Source: Planctomycetota bacterium (lineage in GTDB: Bacteria; Planctomycetota; J058; JAJDCQ01). Taken from it: 51,745 nucleotides of DNA. The position numbers and the translations under genes were made by a program. The notes below the pieces were generated by a model. The model did not search any database and was not told where the DNA came from. It worked only from the letters and a program-made list of their open reading frames with translations. The stretch covers positions 57,501 through 109,245 of the forward strand of contig JAJDCQ010000188.1 of NCBI GenBank assembly GCA_029260755.1. The letters run 5' to 3'. This document shows positions 35,647 through 43,028 of this stretch, one piece after another (position 1 is the stretch's first letter; each line of letters starts with the position of its first letter).

Positions 35647-36945
35647 TCAATCGCCCCCGTCCGGCGGCGTCGCGCCGGCGAGGCGCCGGAGCTCTTCGGC
35701 GAGGAGCTCGGCCACCCGCGCGTGCGCCCGGGCGTCGGGGTGGCCGTCGCCGGGGATCATCCACGTCTCCCAGCCGGGCGGCGCGTCGACGTCGGGGCGG
35801 ACGACCGCCAGCCCGGTGCCCTCGAAGAGCGAGCGGCCGTCCCTCGACCACTGACGCGCCTCCTGCCACTGGTCCCACTCGTTCACGACCAGGGCCGCGC
35901 CGCGCGCCTCGACGGCCACGCGCATCTCGGCGACGAGCGCGTGGGTGAGGGCGAGGCTCGGCAGCGGACCGCGCTGGCACAGGGCGACGCGGATGCTCGC
36001 GACGACCCGGCTGTAGGCGCCGAGCTCCTCGCGGCGGATGGGGCGCGCGAGCTGCCGCAGCGCGCCGGCGTCGTCGACGGCGAAGAGCGGCTTCGTTCCG
36101 ATGATCCGGCTCTCGCGCTGGAGCAGGCGCCGGTCGGCATACTCGTTCCGGTAGATGTGGCGCGGAATGAACGTGTAGATCACCGCGCGGACGTCGGAGA
36201 AGCGCGCGAGGTGGCGCTTCAGACGGAGCAGCGACTGGTCGGTCGCGTAGCCCTGGACGCCGAGGTTCACGACCTGCGGGGAGCCCGCCCGCGCCTCGAG
36301 GCGACCGGCGAAGGTCTCCTCCCAGGCCAGGCCGTGGCCGAACGTGAAGGAGCCGCCGACGAGGATCACGCTGGGCGCGTCGGGGTCGTGGCGCGTCGCG
36401 AGGGAGCCGACCCGCACCCCGTGCGCGTCGAAGTGCATCGGCACCTCGAGCCCGCCCTCGCCGAACTCCTGCACGACCGAGCGGCCCGGCAGGTAGCTCC
36501 ACCCGAGCTCCCCGTCGAACTGCGCGAGGGCGTGCTCGGACGGCGTCTGCGCCTCGTTGAACGGGAACGAGATGATCCGGAAGAGGACCTCGGCCAGGAC
36601 GAGGGCGATCACGACCGACATCGAGATCGAGATCGCCTTGAAGACGACGAGCTTCCGGGTCGGGAAGGCCGCGTGGAACCGAGCGTTGACCCGCGTCCGG
36701 AGCGCGACGATGACCGCCGCCGCGACGAGGAGGATGGCATCGAGGCCGTAGAGGGTCGGCCGGAGGTCGCCCATCTGCCAGTCGAGCGAGATGAGAGCGC
36801 CCGAGACCGGCGGGAAGGTCGCGACGGCGAGGACCGCCAGCGCCGCCGCAATGACGAACGCCGGGCGAGGCGACGGCGGCCCCGTCGGGACCGCCGGCTC
36901 CTCGGTCGGCGCCGCGGTCTCGGGCGTCGGCGGGGGATCCTCCAC
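35647..36945 (-). CDS. Membrane protein with SGNH-hydrolase-like domain
   Basis: A 432-residue protein starting with GTG at 36945. A Pro/Glu-rich N terminus is followed by three membrane segments (about 30-50, 68-82 and 103-122). The soluble domain has GGSFTFGHG in place of the GDS block, and PGDGHPDARAHARVAELL, which fits the DxxH block of SGNH/GDSL hydrolases; intermediate VNLGVQGYATDQ corresponds to the Gly/Asn blocks. Ser, Asp and His candidates are thus present. It could be an O-acyl or carbohydrate esterase, perhaps acting on an envelope polymer. It heads the unit with the two kinases at 33643 and 30744. Confidence 0.85.
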   Translation of the reverse strand: MEDPPPTPETAAPTEEPAVPTGPPSPRPAFVIAAALAVLAVATFPPVSGALISLDWQMGDLRPTLYGLDAILLVAAAVIVALRTRVNARFHAAFPTRKLVVFKAISISMSVVIALVLAEVLFRIISFPFNEAQTPSEHALAQFDGELGWSYLPGRSVVQEFGEGGLEVPMHFDAHGVRVGSLATRHDPDAPSVILVGGSFTFGHGLAWEETFAGRLEARAGSPQVVNLGVQGYATDQSLLRLKRHLARFSDVRAVIYTFIPRHIYRNEYADRRLLQRESRIIGTKPLFAVDDAGALRQLARPIRREELGAYSRVVASIRVALCQRGPLPSLALTHALVAEMRVAVEARGAALVVNEWDQWQEARQWSRDGRSLFEGTGLAVVRPDVDAPPGWETWMIPGDGHPDARAHARVAELLAEELRRLAGATPPDGGD

Positions 36946-37032
36946 GAAGCTCAGAGTATCACGCCGGCCGGTCGGAGTTTAGCCAGCCGCGCGCACCGTG
37001 GCCTGCGTCTCCGTGCCTGACCGCGACCGGCT

Positions 37033-38073
37033 CTAGACCGCCGAGAGCTGCAGCCTCCCGCTCGGCGTCCGCGGGCTGACCGTCTCGGTCTCGGTCGCCG
37101 GCTTGGGCGCCTTCGCCTTCTCGATCGCGGCCGCGGCGGGCGTCTTCGCCTTCTTCGGGGTCTTCGGCTCGTTTTTCCGCTTGTTGTTCTTGCGGAGGAG
37201 CTGCTGGACCTTGTTGAAGATGATCGGCGCGATGATCGGCTCGTGCGTTCCGCGGTAGCGGTCGCCGCCCGCGTGCACCTTGCCGAGGTAGGTGTCGTTC
37301 TTGAGGATCCAGGCGATCGCGGCGCGGCTCCAGCGGCGGCCCCGACGCGTCGTGATGCTGCGGCCCTCGAGGAACTCGATGAGCTTCTTCATGCTGCGCT
37401 TCCGGAGATACTCCCGGAAGATCAGCCGGACCACCTCCGCCTCGCGCGGCTCGAGGACGAGGCGGCTTCGACCCCGTCGGCCGTCGACCGGCTCGCGGTA
37501 GTAGCCGTAGGGCGCCGGTCCGCTCTGGGCCCGGAGCGAGCGCTTCGCCCGGGTCTTCTCGCCGCGCCCGTCGGTGCGTCGCCCGTCGACGGTGCCGAGC
37601 GCCCCGCAGCTCCGCTGCGATGCCGTCCCCTTCTCGTCGCTCCAGTCGCGGCCGGCGTTCGCCTCGGCCTGCGCCGCGGCGACCGCCGCCGCCTCGACCG
37701 CCGCCCTCTTCACCGCGGCCGCGATCGGGCGGGGGTCGGGCGTCTCGGCGATCACGATGAGCTGCTTGCCGAGCTCGCGCAGCTCGCCGCAGACGTCGAA
37801 GTCCACCTCCTCGTCGCGGCGGATCCGCCGCCGCTCGCTCACCAGGATCGTCGTGAACGATCCGTTGGTGGAGTCATCGAGAAGCTGGATCAGGCCGCCG
37901 CGCGTCGCGGCGGCCCGCGCCCCCCGGCCGAGGCCGGTGTCCTTGTAGACCTTGACCAGCTCGAGGCCGGCCCTCCGCGCGAACTCCTCGACGAGCGCCT
38001 CCTGAGCGGCGATGGCGTCGGGATGCTCGGTCTCTTCGTTGCCCGTCACGGACACGTAGCCGACGGTGTTCAT
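37033..38073 (-). CDS. Serine-recombinase-family protein with substituted catalytic residues
   Basis: A 346-residue protein with the layout of a large serine recombinase but no zinc ribbon or coiled coil: a resolvase-like domain (about 1-105), an Ala-rich and charged linker (about 110-185), and a clear Recombinase DNA-binding domain (about 190-300; PYGYYREP, EAEVVRLIFREY, RGRRWSRAAIAWILKNDTYLG). The nucleophile position is altered: the usual YxRxS is YVSVT, losing both the Arg and the Ser, and DRLxR is replaced by ERRRIRR. The tail is Lys/Pro/Ala-rich. It is probably a DNA-binding protein that no longer recombines. Start ATG 38073 follows GGGGGAGA. Confidence 0.88.
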   Translation of the reverse strand: MNTVGYVSVTGNEETEHPDAIAAQEALVEEFARRAGLELVKVYKDTGLGRGARAAATRGGLIQLLDDSTNGSFTTILVSERRRIRRDEEVDFDVCGELRELGKQLIVIAETPDPRPIAAAVKRAAVEAAAVAAAQAEANAGRDWSDEKGTASQRSCGALGTVDGRRTDGRGEKTRAKRSLRAQSGPAPYGYYREPVDGRRGRSRLVLEPREAEVVRLIFREYLRKRSMKKLIEFLEGRSITTRRGRRWSRAAIAWILKNDTYLGKVHAGGDRYRGTHEPIIAPIIFNKVQQLLRKNNKRKNEPKTPKKAKTPAAAAIEKAKAPKPATETETVSPRTPSGRLQLSAV

Positions 38074-38122
38074 CGGATCTCCCCCTTGTTCGCCCCTGGT
38101 CCCCACTCGAGAGCGCCACGAC

Positions 38123-38150
38123 GGGGCGGCGGCCGGAAGGCCACCGCCCC
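38123..38150 (-). terminator. GC-rich hairpin between the actin-like and recombinase-like genes
   Basis: A 12-bp stem with one G-T pair (38123-38134 with 38139-38150) and a 4-base loop starts 11 bases after the actin-like stop. It has no T run. It may attenuate or process the transcript so that the recombinase-like gene is expressed less than the actin. Confidence 0.45.
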
Positions 38151-38160
38151 GCGGCGGTCA

Positions 38161-39318
38161 CTACTTGAGCTGCTCCCAGGTCTCGACGGGCATGTCGTAG
38201 GCGATCTGGAGGGCGCCGTTGGCGCCGGCGTAGGTCGGCTCCTCGACGGTGTGGACGGTGCCGCCGCCGAGCTCGCCGAGCGCCTCCTCGAGGGCGCGGC
38301 CGAGGCCGTGGATCTGGCTGCCGCCGCCGGCGACGATCACGTTGTTGCGGAGCTTCGCCTGGAACTCGGGGTCGAACGTCCCGATCAGGCTTCCGACGGC
38401 GTCGACCATCGGCGGGATGATCTCGCGGCAACCCGCGCGGATCTCCTCGGTGACGTCGAACTCGGTCGGACGACCGTTCACGGGGAAGGTCACCTTCACC
38501 GGCTCGATCGCGTCGGTCACGAACGCGAAGCGCTCCTTCACCGACTTGATCATGTTCTTGGTGAAGCTGGCGTCGCCGCACGCGGTGCGGAAGCGTTTCT
38601 CGAGCTCGCCGTCGACGAAGTCGCCGGCGGTCGTGAGCGTGATCTGGTCGGTCTCGTCCGGCATCGCGCCCTTCATCCGGCAGAGGTCGACGGTGCCCGC
38701 TCCGATGTCGATCACGAGCGTGTCGGTCAGCATGTCGAGCCCGTAGGCGACGCTGAACGGCTCGCTGCAGATCACGACCGAGTCGAGCACCTCGCGGGCG
38801 CTCTCGACGAGAGCCTGCTTGTTCTTGATGCTCGCCTGGGCCGGGCAGCCGATCACGCCGTAGACGAGCTCGCCCGGGCGCGGCGCCGCGAGCTCGACCG
38901 CGTGGCGGACCAGCGCGCGGGCGGCCTCGAGGTTGCGCTCGGCATCCTCGGTCTCGACCGTGCCGTCCTCGCTGAACTTGATCACGCCTTGCTCGAGCGG
39001 GCGGAACATCTCGAGGCTGAGCCGGTTCTCGAGCGCCTCGCGTCCGAAGAGGACGTCGCGCTTGAAGAGCTTCCGGCTGACGACGTCGCGCGGATACCCG
39101 ACGTAGCTCTCGAACGAGGCGCGCACGCCGTTGCTCGCGCAGATCGACGTGCGGCTGGTGCCGAGGTCGATGCCTACGTAAACGATTCCCCGTCCATCAT
39201 GCGCCATCATGGGTCCCTCGTTGATGGGCTGGGCGGAGCCGCCGGAGACGATTCGATCTCGATTGCGCTCCGCGTTTCCACCGGTGCTGTCGACCTGCTG
39301 CTCGTTGATGTGATCCAC
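38161..39318 (-). CDS. MamK-like bacterial actin
   Basis: A 385-residue member of the actin/Hsp70 ATPase superfamily. Phosphate 1 is GIDLGTSRTSI, phosphate 2 VIDIGAGTVDLC, the adenosine motif VAGGGSQI. Several blocks match MamK of magnetotactic bacteria as I remember it: VGYPRDV, PLEQGVI, CSEPFSVAYGLD, KGAMPDETDQITLTTAGDFVD and the C-terminal ALQIAYDMP..W.QL. MamK forms ATP-dependent filaments that align magnetosomes. I chose the GTG at 39318 because AGGAGGGG lies directly upstream; the ATG at 39210 is an alternative that would remove a 36-residue N-terminal extension. Upstream are two coiled-coil genes, downstream the recombinase-like gene. Confidence 0.93.
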   Translation of the reverse strand: MDHINEQQVDSTGGNAERNRDRIVSGGSAQPINEGPMMAHDGRGIVYVGIDLGTSRTSICASNGVRASFESYVGYPRDVVSRKLFKRDVLFGREALENRLSLEMFRPLEQGVIKFSEDGTVETEDAERNLEAARALVRHAVELAAPRPGELVYGVIGCPAQASIKNKQALVESAREVLDSVVICSEPFSVAYGLDMLTDTLVIDIGAGTVDLCRMKGAMPDETDQITLTTAGDFVDGELEKRFRTACGDASFTKNMIKSVKERFAFVTDAIEPVKVTFPVNGRPTEFDVTEEIRAGCREIIPPMVDAVGSLIGTFDPEFQAKLRNNVIVAGGGSQIHGLGRALEEALGELGGGTVHTVEEPTYAGANGALQIAYDMPVETWEQLK

Positions 39319-39392
39319 GACTACTCCCCTCCTACGGCTTACCATCCTCTGCGGCCGTCCGGCCCCCTGGCCGTGGCGGCACCCTCCTCCTT

Positions 39393-39418
39393 GCGAGGTC
39401 CGCGAAGGCGGACCTCGC
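39393..39418. terminator. Perfect hairpin between the coiled-coil and actin-like genes
   Basis: An 11-bp perfect stem (39393-39403 with 39408-39418) with loop GAAG lies in the 159-base gap. There is no T run downstream on the minus strand, so it is more likely a processing or attenuation stem than a full terminator. Confidence 0.45.
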
Positions 39419-39477
39419 TCGTGTTTCGTGCGGCTCGATCTCTCGTGCGCGTTCCGTCGCTCGGGGCGGGTCCTCGC

Positions 39478-40326
39478 CTAGGAGGGCCCGCCGAGCTCCT
39501 TTCGGAACTGAAGGTTGGCCGCGACGAGCTTCGCGAGGGCGGCGGCCTTCTCCCCTCCGCCGCGCCGGGGTCCGGTGCGGCTGTCGCTGCTACGCTGGAC
39601 GGCCGATCGCCTCGCGATCGCCGGTCGTCCTGAGTGTCTCGTGGTGACGCGGGGCGCGGCGGGCAGCGACTGCGAGGCCGCCCGGTCGAGCGCCGTCTCC
39701 ATCCGCCGCTCGAGCGACTCGAGGCGCTGCGTCACCGCCTCGGCCCGCGCGATCAGGGCGTCGAGGCGGGCCGTCTCGGCCTCCGCCTCGGCGCGCACCT
39801 CGGCCTGGAGGACGCCGCTCGGGGTCGTGTCGGGCACCCGCATCGTCGGCGGCGTCGCTGTGGCGGAGGCCGACGATGGGGCGGAGTCCTGGGCCCGGAA
39901 GGGCGGCGGCGTGGCGGTCGCGGAGGTCATCGTCTCTTCTTCCTCTCCCTCTTCCCCGCTCGGTCTCCGGAACGTTCCGGCTCGACTTCGAGCCGGCCCC
40001 TCGTCACGCTCCGGATCGATCTCCTGCTCCGTCGTCGTCTTCGTCTCATCCCGCGTCGTCAGGCGCGGCGATGGGTGCTCGTCGTTCCCGCCGAATCCGA
40101 AACCGATGACCCGGACTGCGCAGGAGGGAGTCGTCTCGGCGGCTGCTCGAAGGAGGCCTCGCTGGAGGCGCTCGACCTGTTCGCGGAGCTCTCCGGTCCG
40201 CTTCTCGGCCTCTTCGAGCTTGGCGCGGGTGCTTCGTAGATCCGCGCGCCTCGCCTCGTCGTGCTCCCGCCAGATCGCCTCACGAACACGTTCGCGAGTG
40301 GTCTCGGCCGGCGGGACCTCGTTCAC
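39478..40326 (-). CDS. Coiled-coil protein with low-complexity middle, part of the actin-like locus
   Basis: A 282-residue protein starting with GTG at 40326, overlapping the upstream stop by four bases (GTGA). Residues about 10-62 form a charged coiled coil (RAKLEEAEKRTGELREQVE), followed by VIGFGFGGND, a Thr/Ser/Pro/Glu-rich disordered stretch (about 85-165), a second coiled coil (about 170-220) and a basic tail ending in KLVAANLQFRKELGG. No family is recognised. The short FGFG motif also occurs at the C terminus of the upstream coiled-coil protein, which may mark a shared binding site. Probable structural or adaptor partner of the actin-like filament. Confidence 0.8.
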   Translation of the reverse strand: MNEVPPAETTRERVREAIWREHDEARRADLRSTRAKLEEAEKRTGELREQVERLQRGLLRAAAETTPSCAVRVIGFGFGGNDEHPSPRLTTRDETKTTTEQEIDPERDEGPARSRAGTFRRPSGEEGEEEETMTSATATPPPFRAQDSAPSSASATATPPTMRVPDTTPSGVLQAEVRAEAEAETARLDALIARAEAVTQRLESLERRMETALDRAASQSLPAAPRVTTRHSGRPAIARRSAVQRSSDSRTGPRRGGGEKAAALAKLVAANLQFRKELGGPS

Positions 40327-41621
40327 CGACTACCCCCCGAGGTGCCGAAGCCGAAGAACGAGCTCCCGCTCGACTTGGTCCGGGGCTTGGGGATCGCCTG
40401 GCTCTGGGTCTTGGTATTGGGCTGGACGCGCGAGCGGCTCGAGGCCGTGCGCGACGCGGTCGCGAGGGCGCCGCCGCTCGCGAGCGAGCTCGTCGAGCGC
40501 GCGGTGAGCGGGCTCGGCATGCGGCTGGCCGTCACGGCCTCGTCGGCCGCCTTCGCCTCGGCCTCGGCCTGGGCCTTCGCCGCGGCCTGGGCCTGCGCGT
40601 GGGCGTCGGCCTTCGCCTTCGCCTCGGCCTCGGCCTCCTCCGCCTCGGCCTTCGCATCCGCCTCGGCGCGCTCACCGATCAGCTTGTCGCGTTCGGCGCG
40701 TGCCCGGTCGCGCTCGGCGACCACCTGCTCGTGCTCGGCCTTCATCCGGAGGATCGTCGCCCGCGTCTTCTCGAGCTCCTCGGAGGCGCCCTCGCTCACC
40801 TGAGCCCGGGTCCCCTCGAGCTCGCTCTCGAGCTCCTTCGAGGCCGCCTCGAGGGCGATCGAGCGCTCGCGATACTCCTTCGCCTTGTGCATCGCCTCGT
40901 CGCGCTCGAGGAGGGCCTCGTCGCGCTGCCCGAGGGCGGTGTCCCGCTCGGACATGGCCTTGCTGAGGGCGGACTTCGCGGCGTCGTGCTCGCTCCGCTG
41001 CTCGTTGACCTGGCGCTCGAGGGCCGCGAACTTCTCGCTGGACGCCCGACCCTTGGTCATGACCTCTTCGCGGTCGTTGATCGCCGCGTCGCGCGCCGCG
41101 AGCGCGTTCTGGCGCTCCCGCTCGAGTCGGTCGAGCTTGCCGCGGAGCTCGTCGATCTCCTTGGTCGTCGCCTCGCTCTTCTTGATGAGCTGGTCGCGCT
41201 CCATCGTGAGCTTCTGGAGCGTCTGGCGGGCTTCCTTGGCGGACTTCTGCGCCTCGTCTCGCCCGCGGGTCAGCTCCTTGATCCCGGCCTCGCCGGGACG
41301 AGCCTCATCGAGCTCCTTCTGGAGCCGGGAGCGCTCGTCCTTGAGGAGGCCGTTCTCGTGCTCGAGCTTCGCCTTGGCCTTCCGCGTCCGCTCGATGTCA
41401 ATGAGAAGCAGCTCGAGGCGCCGCCGCTCATTGGAGGTTAGGGCCGAGCTGCCCTTCTCCTTGAGGATACGTTCGACGTGCTCACTCAGAGCATCCACAT
41501 CGACGACCTTGACCTGATTCAGGCCCTTGTCCACGAGGGAGTTGACGTCGACACTCACGAGGCTGTCGCGAACGGCGTCCCGAAGGGCGTCGGTCGCCGG
41601 AGCCTTGTCCGGACCGGGCAT
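40323..41621 (-). CDS. Large coiled-coil protein, first gene of the actin-like locus
   Basis: A 432-residue protein. The N-terminal about 60 residues form a small domain (VDVNSLVDKGLNQVKVVDVD), then residues about 65-320 are a nearly continuous charged coiled coil, then a region of only Ala, Glu, Lys, Asp and Gln (about 320-370), and a Ser/Thr/Arg-rich tail ending in SSFFGFGTSGG. There is no membrane segment or signal. The length and composition are those of cytoskeletal or filament-bundling proteins. A near-consensus promoter lies about 90 bases upstream. The gene is translationally coupled to the second coiled-coil gene. Confidence 0.85.
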   Translation of the reverse strand: MPGPDKAPATDALRDAVRDSLVSVDVNSLVDKGLNQVKVVDVDALSEHVERILKEKGSSALTSNERRRLELLLIDIERTRKAKAKLEHENGLLKDERSRLQKELDEARPGEAGIKELTRGRDEAQKSAKEARQTLQKLTMERDQLIKKSEATTKEIDELRGKLDRLERERQNALAARDAAINDREEVMTKGRASSEKFAALERQVNEQRSEHDAAKSALSKAMSERDTALGQRDEALLERDEAMHKAKEYRERSIALEAASKELESELEGTRAQVSEGASEELEKTRATILRMKAEHEQVVAERDRARAERDKLIGERAEADAKAEAEEAEAEAKAKADAHAQAQAAAKAQAEAEAKAADEAVTASRMPSPLTARSTSSLASGGALATASRTASSRSRVQPNTKTQSQAIPKPRTKSSGSSFFGFGTSGGSR

Positions 41622-41713
41622 GGTAGACCTCCCAACGCGTCGGGCCCTAACGTGAGGCGCCCGGCTTGCGTGAGATCCCTATATGTGGGGGTTCATGAAA
41701 CGAGAACAACTAT

Positions 41714-41741
41714 ATATTACTTGGGGTGAGAAGGTTGTCAA
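41714..41741 (-). promoter_or_regulatory. Near-consensus sigma-70 promoter of the coiled-coil/actin operon
   Basis: On the minus strand TTGACA (41741-41736), a 16-base spacer and TAATAT (41719-41714) precede the coiled-coil gene start (41621) by about 90 bases. This is the best promoter match in the window and lies in a strongly AT-rich patch, suggesting strong basal expression. Confidence 0.75.
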
Positions 41742-41984
41742 GGATCATTACCGCAAATGGTCAAAAAGGTTGCCTCAATGGCCGTCCAACATGCCGACTA
41801 TCACTTGAGATGCCCGCCTCACGCGGGCTACCGCCGGAAATAAGGTTCAATATCTCGTGGTTCGCGGGTGTCATAGGCCCATGATGCGACGGGTGGATGC
41901 CCAAATCTTCGATCAGATTCTCGCGATTTACGTCTCGATCCGTCGCAGCCCGCGGAACAAGCGGGCTCCCGCGAGATGACCCCA

Positions 41985-42024
41985 TAGATCTAGTGGAAAG
42001 AGGGAGTGTGAGCCGATAGATCTA
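41985..42024. promoter_or_regulatory. Two TAGATCTA palindromes 32 bp apart
   Basis: Identical 8-bp palindromes at 41985-41992 and 42017-42024, each preceded by A, are spaced 32 bp centre to centre, about three helical turns, so proteins bound to both would lie on the same face. They are 83-122 bases upstream of the transporter start. Paired operator or recombinase-core-like sites are possible. Confidence 0.5.
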
Positions 42025-42106
42025 CCATACCGGGAAGGACCACGAGATATGGGCCCTAACGGTTCGGGGGAGGTTCTTCGAGGCCGCTTCTGGCTATCAT
42101 GACGGG

Positions 42107-43012
42107 GTGAACCAGCCGGCTCCGATCGATCCTTGCGTCCGCGAGCGTCGCGTCCGGCGCGTCGTCTTCGCGATCCTGTGGCTCAACCTGGCCGTCGCGA
42201 TCGCGAAGGCCGTCTACGCCCACTGGTCGGGGTCGCTCGCGGTGGCGGCCGACGCGCTCCACTCCTTCCTCGACGCCGGCGCGAACGTGATCGGTCTCAT
42301 CGCTCTTCGGCTCGCCCACCAGCCCCCCGATGCGGAGCACCCCTACGGGCACCGGAAGTTCGAGATCGTCGCGGCGGCCTCGATCGGAGTGCTCGTCTCC
42401 GCGGGCGCCTTCGAGTTCGGAACCGGCGCGGTCGGGGCGCTCATCGAGGGGCGTCCCTCGCTGGAGACGCCGCCGGCCGGCTTCGTCGTGATCGGCGGGA
42501 CGTGGCTGATCAACATCTTCGTCGCCGTCTACGAGGGGCGGGCGGCGCGGCGCTACGACAGCCCGCTCCTGGCCGCCGATGCCGGTCACACTGCCTCGGA
42601 CGTGGTCGTGACGACCGCGGTCCTCGTCGCGCTGGTCGCCGGCCGCTTCGGCATCGGCTGGGCGGATCCGGCCGCGGCGTTGTTCGTCCTCGCGGTCGTG
42701 GCGAAGGTGGCGTGGTCCATCCTCGCCGGCAACGTGGGAGTGCTCGTCGACCGGGCCGTCGTCGACCCGGCTCGAGTGCGCGAGCTGGTCCTCGCCACGC
42801 CGGGCGCGCGCGGCTGTCATCGCGTGCGCTCGCGCGGGACCAGCGTGGCCGCCCACCTCGACCTCCATGTGCTCATGGACCCCGAGCTTCCGCTCCGGAC
42901 CGCTCACGAGATCGCGCACCATGTCGAGGATCGGCTGCGCGCCGAGCTCCCCGAGGTCGTCGACGTCACGATCCACATCGAGCCCGAGGGCGATCCGCCC
43001 GAGGGGCTGTGA
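42107..43012 (+). CDS. Cation diffusion facilitator family transporter
   Basis: A 301-residue CDF transporter with about six membrane segments. The metal site is seen as DALHSFLDAG in segment 2 (Asp/His with a second Asp) and AGHTASD in segment 5 (HxxxD); HPYGHRKFE is the conserved cytoplasmic loop. The C-terminal domain (about 210-295) is the usual ferredoxin-like regulatory fold, with several His residues. It exports divalent metal ions (Zn, Fe or Mn; specificity not readable) against protons. The GTG at 42107 has a weak ribosome site. It converges with the kinase gene, 16 bases apart. MamB and MamM of magnetosomes belong to the same broad family. Confidence 0.93.
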   Translation: MNQPAPIDPCVRERRVRRVVFAILWLNLAVAIAKAVYAHWSGSLAVAADALHSFLDAGANVIGLIALRLAHQPPDAEHPYGHRKFEIVAAASIGVLVSAGAFEFGTGAVGALIEGRPSLETPPAGFVVIGGTWLINIFVAVYEGRAARRYDSPLLAADAGHTASDVVVTTAVLVALVAGRFGIGWADPAAALFVLAVVAKVAWSILAGNVGVLVDRAVVDPARVRELVLATPGARGCHRVRSRGTSVAAHLDLHVLMDPELPLRTAHEIAHHVEDRLRAELPEVVDVTIHIEPEGDPPEGL

Positions 43013-43028
43013 GCGCCGGTGAGCCGGA

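Larger units (their letters stand above)
41642..42061. other. AT-richer intergenic region dense in direct and inverted repeats
   Basis: This 420-bp region without a supported gene lies between the actin-like operon and a divergent transporter gene. It is bounded by an 11-base direct repeat GGGCCCTAACG (41642-41652 and 42051-42061). Inside are a 12-bp perfect inverted repeat ATATCTCGTGGT / ACCACGAGATAT (41850-41861 and 42039-42050), two hairpins with the same GCCCGC/GCGGGC stem (41812-41828 and 41947-41967) and two copies of TAGATCTA. One 60-base row (41701-41760) has 25 G or C, far below the genome level. A 74-codon minus-strand frame here has no recognisable content and is not called. Confidence 0.8.

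Noticed and set aside
41761..41985. 74-codon minus-strand frame in the AT-rich intergenic region
   Set aside because: No ribosome site, no recognisable protein sequence, and it runs across the hairpins and inverted repeats there.
41642..42061. Insertion with 11-base target duplication (GGGCCCTAACG at both ends)
   Set aside because: No transposase, no terminal inverted repeats at the borders, and the region holds the operon promoter. Kept only as one possible reading.
37033..43012. Magnetosome gene island, suggested by the MamK-like actin and the CDF transporter
   Set aside because: No other mam or mad gene is recognisable in the window; two members of broad families are not enough.
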